Assembly (NCBI GenBank): GCA_003170275.1
Contig: PNAM01000051.1
Location: forward strand, 473 to 42,545
DNA length: 42,073 bases
Direction: 5' to 3'
DNA from: Myxococcales bacterium
GTDB lineage: Bacteria; Myxococcota_A; Polyangia; Palsa-1104
Position numbers and translations under genes: made by a program. The notes beneath the pieces are model-generated. The model had not been told where the DNA came from and ran no database searches. It saw only the letters and a program-made list of their open reading frames with translations. This document shows positions 15,388 through 23,345 of this stretch, piece after piece; the first letter of the stretch is position 1; the number at the start of each line of letters is the position of its first letter.

Positions 15388-15407
15388 GACGTCCGGGGGA
15401 CTGACGC

Positions 15408-16259
15408 GTGATTGCGGACACGAGGCCCGTAAAGCCACCGATGGAGGTCGTGCTGCCGACCTTCTATTACGTGGTGCTGGTCGCCGAGCTCGCCGGGCTG
15501 CTCTACTTCTATTCATCCCCTGGGAACGACGTGCGCGCCAGCGGGCACATCGGCCACGCGATCGGCTGGGTCGGCACGCTCTCGATGTGCGTCATGCACG
15601 TCTACTCGATCCGCCGCCGCGTGCGCGCGCTGTCGCACTGGGGAAAGCTCAGCACCTGGCTGCACGCGCACATCTTCCTCGGGCTGCAGGGCGCGCTGCT
15701 GGTGTGCTTCCATTCGGCGCACCTGAAGACGCTGGGCAACATCTCGGGCGCCACCATCGTGGTGACGCTGATCGTGGTGGCGTCGGGGATGTTCGGCCGC
15801 TACCTGTATTCGTTCTTGCCCAAGAGCGCGTCGGGGCAGCGGCTCTCGGCGCGCGAAATCGAGACCGAGCTGGCCGGGCTCAAGCCGGTGCTAGAGCGCT
15901 CGTCGCAGCCCGATCTCGAGGCGGCCATGAAGGAGCACGGCGAGGCGGTGCCGATCACCGGCAAGCTCACCTTCGGGCAGCTGGTCGCCGAAGATCTGCG
16001 GGCGCGGCGCGCGCTGCGCCACCTCGAGGCGGCGATGAGGAAGCTGGTGCGCGCCAAGACCTCGACCGATCTGGAAGACTTCGCCGATGCCATTCGACGG
16101 CGCTCGCTGTTGACGCGCCGGCTGGCGATGCTGACCGCGGCGGAGAAGACCTTTCGCAACTGGCACGTGCTGCACAAGCCGCTCACCTTCATCCTCCTCG
16201 GCACGGTGATCCTGCACATCGTCGCCCACTACATCTACGGGTCGCGGTTCAGCGGATGA
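15408..16259 (+). CDS. Membrane b-type cytochrome-like protein
   Basis: 283 residues from GTG 15408 (GGGGGA upstream; ATG 15441 is possible). About five membrane helices: one near 15-32, three between 45 and 130, and one at the end (KPLTFILLGTVILHIVAHY). Between helices 4 and 5 lies a charged cytoplasmic helical region (about 140-250). Histidines sit in or at the ends of helices (HIGHAIGW, HVYSIRRR, LHAHIFLGLQ, CFHSAHL, HVLHKPL, LHIVAHY), as expected for bis-His haem b ligands. It lacks the classic cytochrome b561 or NapH signatures I know, so the exact family is open. It is coupled to the beta-barrel gene (ATGA) and probably carries electrons across the inner membrane. Confidence 0.75.
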   Translation: MIADTRPVKPPMEVVLPTFYYVVLVAELAGLLYFYSSPGNDVRASGHIGHAIGWVGTLSMCVMHVYSIRRRVRALSHWGKLSTWLHAHIFLGLQGALLVCFHSAHLKTLGNISGATIVVTLIVVASGMFGRYLYSFLPKSASGQRLSAREIETELAGLKPVLERSSQPDLEAAMKEHGEAVPITGKLTFGQLVAEDLRARRALRHLEAAMRKLVRAKTSTDLEDFADAIRRRSLLTRRLAMLTAAEKTFRNWHVLHKPLTFILLGTVILHIVAHYIYGSRFSG

Positions 16260-17677
16260 AGCGCGCCGCGCTCGCGCTGTTGCTGCTGGCCGCGCCCGCG
16301 CGGGGCGCCGACGTGCGCGCGATCGGCGGCGCGGACGTGCTGGTCTCGAGCGGCCCCGGCTTGTCGGGCGTGGAAGACGCCGAGCTCGGCCTGACCTTGC
16401 GTGCCGAGGCGCGCGACGTGGCCAAGCGGTTCGATTTCAAGCTCGACTTCACCGGCCGCGAAGGGTTCAACGGCAACTCCACCTACAACAATCTGTACGA
16501 GCTGAACGGCCGCGTGCACCTGCTCTCGAACAAGCTCGAGATCACCATCGGGCGCCTGCACACGCCGGGCGGCTTCTGGCTGATCGCCGACGGCGCCATG
16601 ATCACCGTCCACTACACCAGCTGGCTCCAGCAGTCGGCGTACGGCGGCTTGCGCTCGTTCACCACCGGCCGCAACAACACCTGGATGACCTCGGACCGGC
16701 CGGTGGCGCTGCCGCTCGCCGGCACCTCGCTGAGCGCGCGCCACAAGATCGTGCAGGGCTCGCTCACCTTCACCTGGGCGCGCGATTCGATCGATCTGCA
16801 GAACGAGCCCATCCCAATGGGCACCGACACGCGGATCGAGCGCCACGTCGAGGACGAATATTTCCTCGACGGACAGGTGGTGATCTTTCCGCACGACAAG
16901 GTGTACCTGGCGGGCGGCGCGAGCTTCGGCACGCGCTACGACGTGCAGTTCAACGCCGACGCCGCCAACAAGGCCGGCCCGACCTCGCTCGGCGTGGCGA
17001 CGCTGGGCGCGTTCGGAGCCTATGCGATCGTCGACTATCGGCCGGTCAAGCGGCTGCGCCTCGAGTACAGCTTCAACTACGAGCGCGTGCGGCTGATCCA
17101 ATCGCAGCTGTTGACGCTCACGCCCGCCGGCACGCCGGTGCAGACCGCCGACGGATCGTTTCAAGATCACAACCTGCGCGCAGTGGCGCAGCTGTGGCGC
17201 GCGCTCAAGGCCGAGCTCAACTACCGGCTGCGCTTTCGCGAGAACACCGACATCGAGCACCACCTGACCATCGGGCTGCGCGGCGACGATCTGTGGCGCG
17301 GCCTGGGCGGCTTCGCGTCGGTGGGCGTGGACATCGATTCGGGCATCGATCTGCCGGGCGTCGATCCAGCGACGCAGAAAGTGCACAACCGCACCATCTA
17401 TTCGGGCGGCTTGTCGTACCTGCGCAGCTGGATGGATCTGCGCGCCGGGATCTTGTTCACCGATGGCATCGGGTCGGGCCTGGTGTTCTCGCAGCAGGCG
17501 GCGACCAACTCGCTGACCCATCCGACCCAGCTGTTCCCCTACGTGCTCGAGTCGAACCGCATCGCGTTCGTGCGCTTCTTCGCGACGTTCTGGAAGATGT
17601 ACGCCGGGCTGGACGTGGAGGAGAACATCGACTCGGCGCAGCTGCGCGCGCTGATCCAGGTGGGGGCGTCGCTATGA
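16256..17677 (+). CDS. Outer-membrane beta-barrel protein (porin-like)
   Basis: 473 residues from ATG 16256. The signal peptide (MKRAALALLLLAAPARGA) is followed by a mature part dominated by alternating polar/hydrophobic strands with aromatic girdles (KRFDFKLDFTGREGF, KLEITIGRLHTPGGFWL, LRLEYSFNYERVRL, LKAELNYRLRFREN, FATFWKMYAGLDVEEN). There are no CXXCH motifs. Strand density suggests roughly 16-22 strands; I have not computed it. Located between a membrane cytochrome and a 30-haem cytochrome and overlapping both genes by ATGA, it fits the porin sheath of a porin-cytochrome electron conduit. It is not obviously homologous to MtrB or OmbB by motif, since I see no N-terminal CXXC. Confidence 0.8.
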   Translation: MKRAALALLLLAAPARGADVRAIGGADVLVSSGPGLSGVEDAELGLTLRAEARDVAKRFDFKLDFTGREGFNGNSTYNNLYELNGRVHLLSNKLEITIGRLHTPGGFWLIADGAMITVHYTSWLQQSAYGGLRSFTTGRNNTWMTSDRPVALPLAGTSLSARHKIVQGSLTFTWARDSIDLQNEPIPMGTDTRIERHVEDEYFLDGQVVIFPHDKVYLAGGASFGTRYDVQFNADAANKAGPTSLGVATLGAFGAYAIVDYRPVKRLRLEYSFNYERVRLIQSQLLTLTPAGTPVQTADGSFQDHNLRAVAQLWRALKAELNYRLRFRENTDIEHHLTIGLRGDDLWRGLGGFASVGVDIDSGIDLPGVDPATQKVHNRTIYSGGLSYLRSWMDLRAGILFTDGIGSGLVFSQQAATNSLTHPTQLFPYVLESNRIAFVRFFATFWKMYAGLDVEENIDSAQLRALIQVGASL

Positions 17678-19866
17678 ACCTGCGCCTGGCCCTGCTCCCG
17701 CTGCTGTTCACGCTGCCGGCGCGCGCCGATTTCCAGTCGCTGGCGTCGCCCGGCCCGCTCTCCGAGGCGCACAAGGCATTCGACAACCAGTGCGAGAAGT
17801 GCCACGTGCCGTTCAAGGGCATCCCCTCGTCGGCGTGCCTGGCCTGCCACGAGACCACCAAGCTGCGCATCGCCAGCGGCACCGGCACGCACGCCAAGTG
17901 GGAGAAGGAAGGCAAGAAGTGCTCCTCGTGCCACGAGGATCACAAGGGCCGCAAGGCGCCGCTCACGCCGGCGGTGGCCGAGCGCGGGTTCGATCACGTG
18001 GCGCAGACCGGCGTGGTGCTCGAGGGCAAGCACCGTGCGATCGCCTGCGCGAGCTGCCACAAGCCGGGGCCGCGCGGGCCGAAGTGGGTGGGCCTCGCGT
18101 CGATGAAGACCTGCCTCGGCTGCCACGTCGATCCCCACAAAGGCTCGCTCGGCGTCTCTTGCGTGAGCTGCCACACCGCGCTCGCGTTCAAGCCGGCGAC
18201 CAGGAGCATCGCCGATCACAAGGTGCCGATGACCGGCGGCCACCAGGGCCTTCAGTGCAACAAGTGCCACGCGGGCGGCGCGCACCTGGTGGCGACCTTC
18301 TCGTGCGGCGATTGCCACGAGCAGAAACACGGCGGCACCAAAGCGCCTTGCGCGACCTGTCACAACACCAAGGACTGGAAGAGCGCCACCTTCGCGCACG
18401 ACTTCTGCACCTGCCTCTTGCCCGGCAAGCACCAGAGCGCGCCGTGCCTGTCGTGCCATCCAGCGTTCAAGTTCAACCCCACGCCGTTCACCTGCGCCGC
18501 GTGCCACAAGAAAGATCTCAAGCACGAGGATCTCGGCGCGTGCGCGCAGTGCCACTCGGCGCTGTCGTGGAAGACCAAGACCTTCGATCACAACAAGCCG
18601 CGGGTCGGCTTCGCGCTCGCCGGCAAGCACCTCGAGATCGGCTGCGAGAACTGCCATACGAAGAAGGGCGTGTTCAAGGGACTGCCGAGCACCTGCGAGG
18701 GGTGCCACAAGGTGCCCGCGCACGGCGACTTCGGCGCGTGCGCGAAATGCCACACGGTGGTCGGGTTCGACAAGCCGAGCTTCTCGCACGACAAGACCAA
18801 CTTCCCGCTCGACGGGCAGCACGCAGGCGTCACCTGCCAGAGCTGCCACGCGAAGTTCAAGAAGGGCGAGTTCGTCAAGGGGCCGAACGCGTGCAAGCTG
18901 TGCCACACCGATCCGCACCAGGGGCAGTTCGGCCAGCGCGCGGGCTCGGGCGTGATGCTGGCGTCGAACGGGCCGGTGCCGGCGCCGCACACGTTCTCCG
19001 CCAAATTCGGCTGCCTCGACTGCCACACCACGCGCGGCTGGAAGCCGTCCACCGTCGACGCCGTGCAGCACGCGGGCTTCGGCTTCCCGCTCAAGGGCAA
19101 GCACGAAACCGTCGCGTGCGCGCGCTGCCACGACGCGGGCGTGTTCGTCGGCACCGGCACCGCGTGCTCGTCGTGCCACATCGATCGCCACCGCGGGCGC
19201 TTTGGCGGCGACTGCCAGAAGTGCCACGACGAGAGCACCTGGAAGCACCACCCCGGCTTCGAGCACGGCGTGGCCACCGGCTTTCAGCTCACCCAGGCGC
19301 ACGACGGGCTGGCGTGCGCGCAGTGCCACGGCAAAGATCGGCAGAAGCTCGCTGGGGTCAAACAGATCAGCTGCGCGACCTGCCACACGCCGGTGCACGG
19401 CGACCAGTTCGGCCGCGACTGCGAGACCTGCCACAAGCTCACCAAGTTCAGCGACGTGCCCAAGTTCGATCACGGGCGCACGCTGTTCCCGCTCGATCGG
19501 CGGCACGCGGCGGTGCGCTGCACCAGCTGCCATGACGCCACGCGCGGCGCGCGGCTCGATCCCAATTGCCGCTCGTGCCACGGCGATCCGCACCGCGGCC
19601 GCACGCTGCTCGACTGCGGCGAGTGCCACCGCGCCGATCGCTGGAGCCTGGTGCGCTTCGATCACGATCGCTCGGAGTTCCCGCTGCGCGGCCGCCACTT
19701 CACCACGCCGTGCCGCGACTGCCACACCAACGATCAGTTCACCGGCGTGCGCACCGAGTGCGTCTCGTGCCATCGCGGCGACAAGGTGCGCGCCGACTCG
19801 CTGCACGCCGATCACCGCAGCTTCAGCTTCGACTGTGGCGATTGCCATCGCCCCTTCAACTGGTAG
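17674..19866 (+). CDS. Thirty-haem c-type cytochrome, exported
   Basis: 730 residues from ATG 17674, with a signal peptide (cleavage after PARA) and no lipobox. I count 30 CXXCH motifs, about one per 24 residues, from QCEKCH to DCGDCH near the C-terminus. Motifs alternate with distal histidines in a repeated pattern (F-D-H...FPL-x-G-x-H...C-x-x-CH; DPH-x-G-x-F), typical of tandem cytochrome c3/doubled-CXXCH proteins with bis-His haems. One repeat lacks a haem site: Cys245-Thr-Cys247 where a CXXCH would be expected. Such a protein would be a nanowire-like conductor in the periplasm or through the outer membrane. Gene order with the membrane cytochrome and beta-barrel supports extracellular or periplasmic electron transfer. 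Confidence 0.95.
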   Translation: MNLRLALLPLLFTLPARADFQSLASPGPLSEAHKAFDNQCEKCHVPFKGIPSSACLACHETTKLRIASGTGTHAKWEKEGKKCSSCHEDHKGRKAPLTPAVAERGFDHVAQTGVVLEGKHRAIACASCHKPGPRGPKWVGLASMKTCLGCHVDPHKGSLGVSCVSCHTALAFKPATRSIADHKVPMTGGHQGLQCNKCHAGGAHLVATFSCGDCHEQKHGGTKAPCATCHNTKDWKSATFAHDFCTCLLPGKHQSAPCLSCHPAFKFNPTPFTCAACHKKDLKHEDLGACAQCHSALSWKTKTFDHNKPRVGFALAGKHLEIGCENCHTKKGVFKGLPSTCEGCHKVPAHGDFGACAKCHTVVGFDKPSFSHDKTNFPLDGQHAGVTCQSCHAKFKKGEFVKGPNACKLCHTDPHQGQFGQRAGSGVMLASNGPVPAPHTFSAKFGCLDCHTTRGWKPSTVDAVQHAGFGFPLKGKHETVACARCHDAGVFVGTGTACSSCHIDRHRGRFGGDCQKCHDESTWKHHPGFEHGVATGFQLTQAHDGLACAQCHGKDRQKLAGVKQISCATCHTPVHGDQFGRDCETCHKLTKFSDVPKFDHGRTLFPLDRRHAAVRCTSCHDATRGARLDPNCRSCHGDPHRGRTLLDCGECHRADRWSLVRFDHDRSEFPLRGRHFTTPCRDCHTNDQFTGVRTECVSCHRGDKVRADSLHADHRSFSFDCGDCHRPFNW

Positions 19867-19875
19867 GATTCGACC

Positions 19876-20655
19876 ATGCAAACGCTCCTGCTGGCGATCG
19901 CGCTGTTCGCCAACCTGCTCAAGGCCGACGACGCGTTGGTCAAGGCCGCCGATCCGGCGTTTCCGTTCGAGAGCTGGAACGAGCTCACCAAGAAGTACGT
20001 CGATGACAAGGGGCGCGTCGACTACGCCAAGCTGAAGGGCTCGGCCGAGGACGTGCGCGCGCTCGACAAGCTGTTCGCCGAGGTCGCCGCCACCGGGCCC
20101 AAGAGCCACCCCGAGCAGTTCAAGACCAAGGGCGCGCGCGAAGCCTACTACGTGGACGCCTACAACATCCTGGTGTGGAAGAACGTGCTCGGCCGCATCC
20201 CCAAGATGAACAACGTGGACAAGGAGAAGGCCTCGTTCTTCTTCTTCACCAAGTTCGTCGTCGACGGCAAGGAGCTCAACCTGAAGGATCTCGAGGGCGA
20301 CGTGATCCGCCCCACCTTCAAGGACGGCCGCGTGCACATGGCGCTCAACTGCGCGTCGGGCGGCTGCCCACAGCTCCCCAACTATGCGTTCACCCCCGCC
20401 AAGGTCGACGAGCAGCTCTCCGCCGAGGCGCGCAAGTTCTGCAACGAGAAGCGCAACGTCGACTTCGACGCGGCGACCAAAGAGGTCAAGCTCTCGCACA
20501 TCTTCGATTGGTACAAAGAGGACTTCGGCAAGGAGCCGGCCAAGGTCCTCGAGTGGATCAACAATTACCGCACCGACAAGATCCCGACCGACGCCAAGCT
20601 CAAGTACGTCGACTACGACTGGACGCTCAACGACGTGAGCATCCTGAAGCGCTGA
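19876..20655 (+). CDS. DUF547 protein, exported
   Basis: 259 residues, 9 bases after the cytochrome stop, with a short N-terminal hydrophobic segment consistent with export. DUF547 hallmarks are present: YYVDAYNILVWKNVL (the A-Y/W-x-N-A-Y-N block), DLEGDVIRP...DGRVHMALNCASGGCPQL, and a C-terminal FDWYKEDF...VLEWINNY block. The conserved cysteines and histidine of the NCASGGCP region suggest a thiol or metal site, but the biochemical role of the family is not established. It is the last gene of the cytochrome operon and is followed by a hairpin. Confidence 0.9.
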   Translation: MQTLLLAIALFANLLKADDALVKAADPAFPFESWNELTKKYVDDKGRVDYAKLKGSAEDVRALDKLFAEVAATGPKSHPEQFKTKGAREAYYVDAYNILVWKNVLGRIPKMNNVDKEKASFFFFTKFVVDGKELNLKDLEGDVIRPTFKDGRVHMALNCASGGCPQLPNYAFTPAKVDEQLSAEARKFCNEKRNVDFDAATKEVKLSHIFDWYKEDFGKEPAKVLEWINNYRTDKIPTDAKLKYVDYDWTLNDVSILKR

Positions 20656-20669
20656 CTAGCGTGTACACA

Positions 20670-20688
20670 CGAAAGGTTGCAACTTTCG
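20670..20688 (+). terminator. Hairpin after the cytochrome operon
   Basis: CGAAAG (20670-20675) pairs with CTTTCG (20683-20688) around a 7-base loop, 15 bases after the DUF547 stop. An alternative 5-bp hairpin (CGTGT, 20660-20664, with ACACG, 20667-20671) shares two bases with it. No U-tract follows, so termination would be weak or Rho-assisted; the next promoter begins at 20693. Confidence 0.35.
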
Positions 20689-20692
20689 CCGC

Positions 20693-20721
20693 TTGACGTT
20701 CCCGCGAACTTTCGTCATACG
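20693..20721 (+). promoter_or_regulatory. Promoter of the first Cys-rich lipoprotein
   Basis: TTGACG (20693-20698), a 17-base spacer and CATACG (20716-20721, continuing AT) lie 34 bases before ATG 20756. A CAGGAGG ribosome-binding site lies between. The same two boxes with the same spacing occur before the paralogue at 21578. Confidence 0.6.
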
Positions 20722-20755
20722 ATGCGCCCCTCGGGTAGAAACCCAGGAGGCGTCC

Positions 20756-21538
20756 ATGCGTCACGTAGCAATTCTCTTCTCGCTTACTCTCGTCGCGGGC
20801 TGTGGCTCGAGCGGCATCAGCAACTCCGATGGCGCGGGCACCGACGTCGACATGTCCGTCACCGGCGACCTGGCCGGCTCGACCGACATGCCGGCGCCGC
20901 AGTGCGATCCGATCGCCCAGAACTGTGGCTCGATGATGAAGTGTGCGCTCGTCGGTGGCGGCGGGGGCACCGCGTCCCGCCCGACCTGCGTGCCGCTCGG
21001 CGGAAGCGTGACTGAAGGAATGACGTGCATGCGCAGCACCGACCTGGGCACCGGCTCCGCCGACGACTGCGGCGCGGGGCTCACCTGCACGCGCGTCTCG
21101 GGCGGCGGCGGCGGCGGGGCGCCGAGCATGAGCGTGTGCCGCAAGATCTGTAAGTCCGACGTCAACTGCGGCGGCACCGAGGCGTGCGTCGCGGGCAACA
21201 ACGCGACCTACGGCACGTGCATCCAGCCGTGCACGCTGTTCGGCACCGACTGTCCGAACGGCGGCACCTGCTCGAACTTCGCGATCGGCATCGCCTCGAC
21301 GATGACCAACCAGATCGCCATCCCGAGTTGCCGCGCGCCCGGCACCGGCGCACCGCTCAGCGACTGCATGCGCCAGAGCGACTGCGGGCCGAACACCTAC
21401 TGCGATCAGAACATGCTCTGCTCGCCGTTGTGCAACGACTCGCATGCCTGCCCGACAATGACCCCCAACGACGGCGGCGCGCTGGACTGCATGCCACTCG
21501 GCTCGAGCGTCCCCAACAACGGCGGCATCTGCGGATGA
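20756..21538 (+). CDS. Cysteine-rich lipoprotein, paralogue of the next gene
   Basis: 260 residues. ATG 20756 has CAGGAGG upstream. Lipobox LVAGC (Cys16). A short linker (GTDVDMSVTGDLAGSTDMP) precedes a cysteine-rich body with many paired cysteines (CDPIAQNCGSMMKC, CRKICKSDVNCGGTEACV, CIQPCTLFGTDCPNGGTC, DCMRQSDCGPNTYC). These have the spacing of small disulphide-stabilised repeats. Two Gly runs are present. The ending SSVPNNGGICG matches TGAPNNGGVCQ of the neighbour. Probably a surface-exposed, oxidatively folded lipoprotein; function unknown. It is in its own transcription unit, given its promoter. Confidence 0.8.
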   Translation: MRHVAILFSLTLVAGCGSSGISNSDGAGTDVDMSVTGDLAGSTDMPAPQCDPIAQNCGSMMKCALVGGGGGTASRPTCVPLGGSVTEGMTCMRSTDLGTGSADDCGAGLTCTRVSGGGGGGAPSMSVCRKICKSDVNCGGTEACVAGNNATYGTCIQPCTLFGTDCPNGGTCSNFAIGIASTMTNQIAIPSCRAPGTGAPLSDCMRQSDCGPNTYCDQNMLCSPLCNDSHACPTMTPNDGGALDCMPLGSSVPNNGGICG

Positions 21539-21539
21539 G

Positions 21540-21568
21540 TTGACGAACGGGCCCAAGCCTGACATACG
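21540..21568 (+). promoter_or_regulatory. Promoter of the second Cys-rich lipoprotein
   Basis: TTGACG (21540-21545) and CATACG (21563-21568, continuing AT) are 17 bases apart. The ATG at 21578 is only 9 bases beyond the hexamer and has no Shine-Dalgarno, so the mRNA is probably leaderless or nearly so. Confidence 0.6.
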
Positions 21569-21577
21569 ATTCCGCCC

Positions 21578-22351
21578 ATGCGAATACTTTTGGTCATGGG
21601 CGTTCTCGCTGCAGGCTGTGGCTCGAAGGGCAACAACGGCAACAGCGATCTCTCGGTCGCCCCCGATCTCGCAGGCACCGTCGACCTGGCCGCCGGTGTC
21701 GTCACTTGCGATCCCGTCAAGCAGACCTGCATCGACCCCACCGTGAAGTGCACGCTGTCCAACATGGGCACCATGACCATGCCGGACAACCAACGCGCAT
21801 GCGTGCCGATCAAGGGAACCAACAAGGACGGCGACCCGTGCACGCGCACGCAGTTCGGCGATGACGATTGCGACAAGGGGCTGGTGTGCACCCTGCGCGG
21901 CGCCTCCTTGACCATGTTGCGCTGCCGCAAGTTCTGTCACGTGGCCGCCGACTGCGACGCCGGCGCGGCGTGCACCGGTCAGCTCGCGGCCGGCAACACC
22001 AAGGACGGCTTGTGCGTGCCGCTGTGCACGCCCTTCGGCTCGGAGTGCGCGACGCCGTTCAGCTGCGGCGGGATCTTCCAGGATCTCGCGTCGACGATGA
22101 CCATGCCCAAGCTGGTGCTCACCTGCCGCGGCACCGGCGCCGCGCCGATCAACGGCGACTGCATGACCTCGGACGACTGCGCTGCGGGAGGAATCTGCGA
22201 CCCGACGCTGCTGGTGTGCATCCCGTTCTGCGACGACGACCATCCGTGTCCCGCCACGTTGGACGACGGCGGGCTCACCGATGACGGTGGCGTCTCCTTG
22301 AGCTGCGCGGGGATCACCGGCGCGCCGAACAACGGCGGCGTCTGCCAGTAG
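21578..22351 (+). CDS. Cysteine-rich lipoprotein, paralogue of the previous gene
   Basis: 257 residues. Lipobox LAAGC (Cys14). A DL-rich linker (SDLSVAPDLAGTVDLAAG) leads into the same cysteine pattern as the preceding gene: CDPVKQTCIDPTVKC, CRKFCHVAADCDAGAACT, CVPLCTPFGSECATPFSCGG, DCMTSDDCAAGGICD, and CIPFCDDDHPCP. The block order is conserved while sequence identity is modest, indicating an older tandem duplication. No enzymatic motif. The start has no ribosome-binding site but sits right behind a promoter. It ends 7 bases from the convergent desaturase gene. Confidence 0.8.
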   Translation: MRILLVMGVLAAGCGSKGNNGNSDLSVAPDLAGTVDLAAGVVTCDPVKQTCIDPTVKCTLSNMGTMTMPDNQRACVPIKGTNKDGDPCTRTQFGDDDCDKGLVCTLRGASLTMLRCRKFCHVAADCDAGAACTGQLAAGNTKDGLCVPLCTPFGSECATPFSCGGIFQDLASTMTMPKLVLTCRGTGAAPINGDCMTSDDCAAGGICDPTLLVCIPFCDDDHPCPATLDDGGLTDDGGVSLSCAGITGAPNNGGVCQ

Positions 22352-22358
22352 GCGGGCG

Positions 22359-23279
22359 TCAGTCGGCGCGGCGGGCGAGCGCGCGCAGCGGCACCGGGCC
22401 GGAGCCGGCGCCCGGAACCGCCGCCGCCGCCGGAAGGACCGGCTTCTTGTACCCATCCCTGACGTGGCGCGGCGGCGTACGTAGATCGTAAACCAGGCCG
22501 GTCAGCGACAGCAGCCTGAGCACGTAGTAGCTGAAGTCGATCTCGTACCAGAACCAACCCTGATTCGCGGTGCTCATGTAGTAGTGGTGGTTGTTGTGCC
22601 ACCCCTCGCCCATGGTGATGAGGGCGAGCAGGAAGTTGTTCTTGCTGGTGTCGGTGGTCTGGTAGCGCACCGACCCGAACACGTGCGACAGCGAGTTGAT
22701 GGTGAAGGTGCCGTGCCACAACAGCACGGTCGAGAAGAAGAAGCCCCACACCAACAGCGGCCACGAGCCGATCAGGAACAGCGCGACCGCCAGCGCGATC
22801 GGCGGCACCAGGTGGTACTTGTTCAGCCAGCGCAGCTCCGGATACTTGGCGAAGTCGCGGATGCGATCGAACTTGGTCTGATCGTACTTGCGGCACAGGA
22901 TCCAGCCGGCGTGCGACCACCAGAAGCCGCGCTGCAGCGGCGAGTGGATGTCCTCGGGCTGATCGGAATACTTGTGATGATCGCGGTGGTGCGCGGCCCA
23001 CCACAGGACGCCCTTCTGGGTCGCGAGCGTGCCGAGCAGCGCGAGCACGAACTGGAAGGCGCGGTTGGTCTTGTACGAGCGGTGCGCGAAGTAGCGGTGG
23101 AAGCCGGCGGTGATCCCGAACATACGCACGAAATAGAGCGCGATCGCCACCACCGGGTAGTACCAGCGGAAGCCGACCAAGAAGATCCCGAGCGCGGCGA
23201 TATGCACGCCGAGGAAGGGCAGCGAGGTGATCGGATCCATCCGCTCGTCGGCAGCACGCAGGGGTTGCGAGGAACTCAT
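22359..23279 (-). CDS. Acyl-CoA (delta-9 type) fatty-acid desaturase
   Basis: 306 residues from ATG 23279. The three histidine boxes of membrane-bound di-iron desaturases are present: HRYFAH (61-66), HHRDHH (97-102) and EGWHNNHH in the C-terminal half. Four membrane helices in two pairs flank them (FLGVHIAALGIFLVGF, YPVVAIALYFVRMF, ALAVALFLIGSWPLLV, FFFSTVLLWHGTFTI). The enzyme introduces a cis double bond into saturated acyl chains with O2 and an electron donor, adjusting membrane fluidity. The tail after residue 285 is Ala/Pro-rich and low in complexity. It is transcribed divergently from the kinase gene across 66 bases, so the two-component system may respond to membrane state; that link is inference. 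Confidence 0.95.
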   Translation of the reverse strand: MSSSQPLRAADERMDPITSLPFLGVHIAALGIFLVGFRWYYPVVAIALYFVRMFGITAGFHRYFAHRSYKTNRAFQFVLALLGTLATQKGVLWWAAHHRDHHKYSDQPEDIHSPLQRGFWWSHAGWILCRKYDQTKFDRIRDFAKYPELRWLNKYHLVPPIALAVALFLIGSWPLLVWGFFFSTVLLWHGTFTINSLSHVFGSVRYQTTDTSKNNFLLALITMGEGWHNNHHYYMSTANQGWFWYEIDFSYYVLRLLSLTGLVYDLRTPPRHVRDGYKKPVLPAAAAVPGAGSGPVPLRALARRAD

Positions 23280-23300
23280 GCGGAAAATGTAGCGTTGCAA

Positions 23301-23330
23301 TGTCACCGCCGCGTCATCGCGTGGTAATAC
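23301..23330 (+). promoter_or_regulatory. Candidate promoter of the two-component system
   Basis: TGTCAC (23301-23306), an 18-base spacer and TAATAC (23325-23330) precede ATG 23346 in the 66-base divergent gap. The -35 box is poor and the -10 is good. Confidence 0.35.
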
Positions 23331-23345
23331 TTGGGACGAACCCCC

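Noticed and set aside
17539..20499. A 986-codon open frame on the minus strand opposite the cytochrome and DUF547 genes
   Set aside because: It mirrors coding DNA with strong third-position G+C bias, has Arg/Ala/Val-rich composition and no domain, and is opposite a gene with 30 haem motifs.
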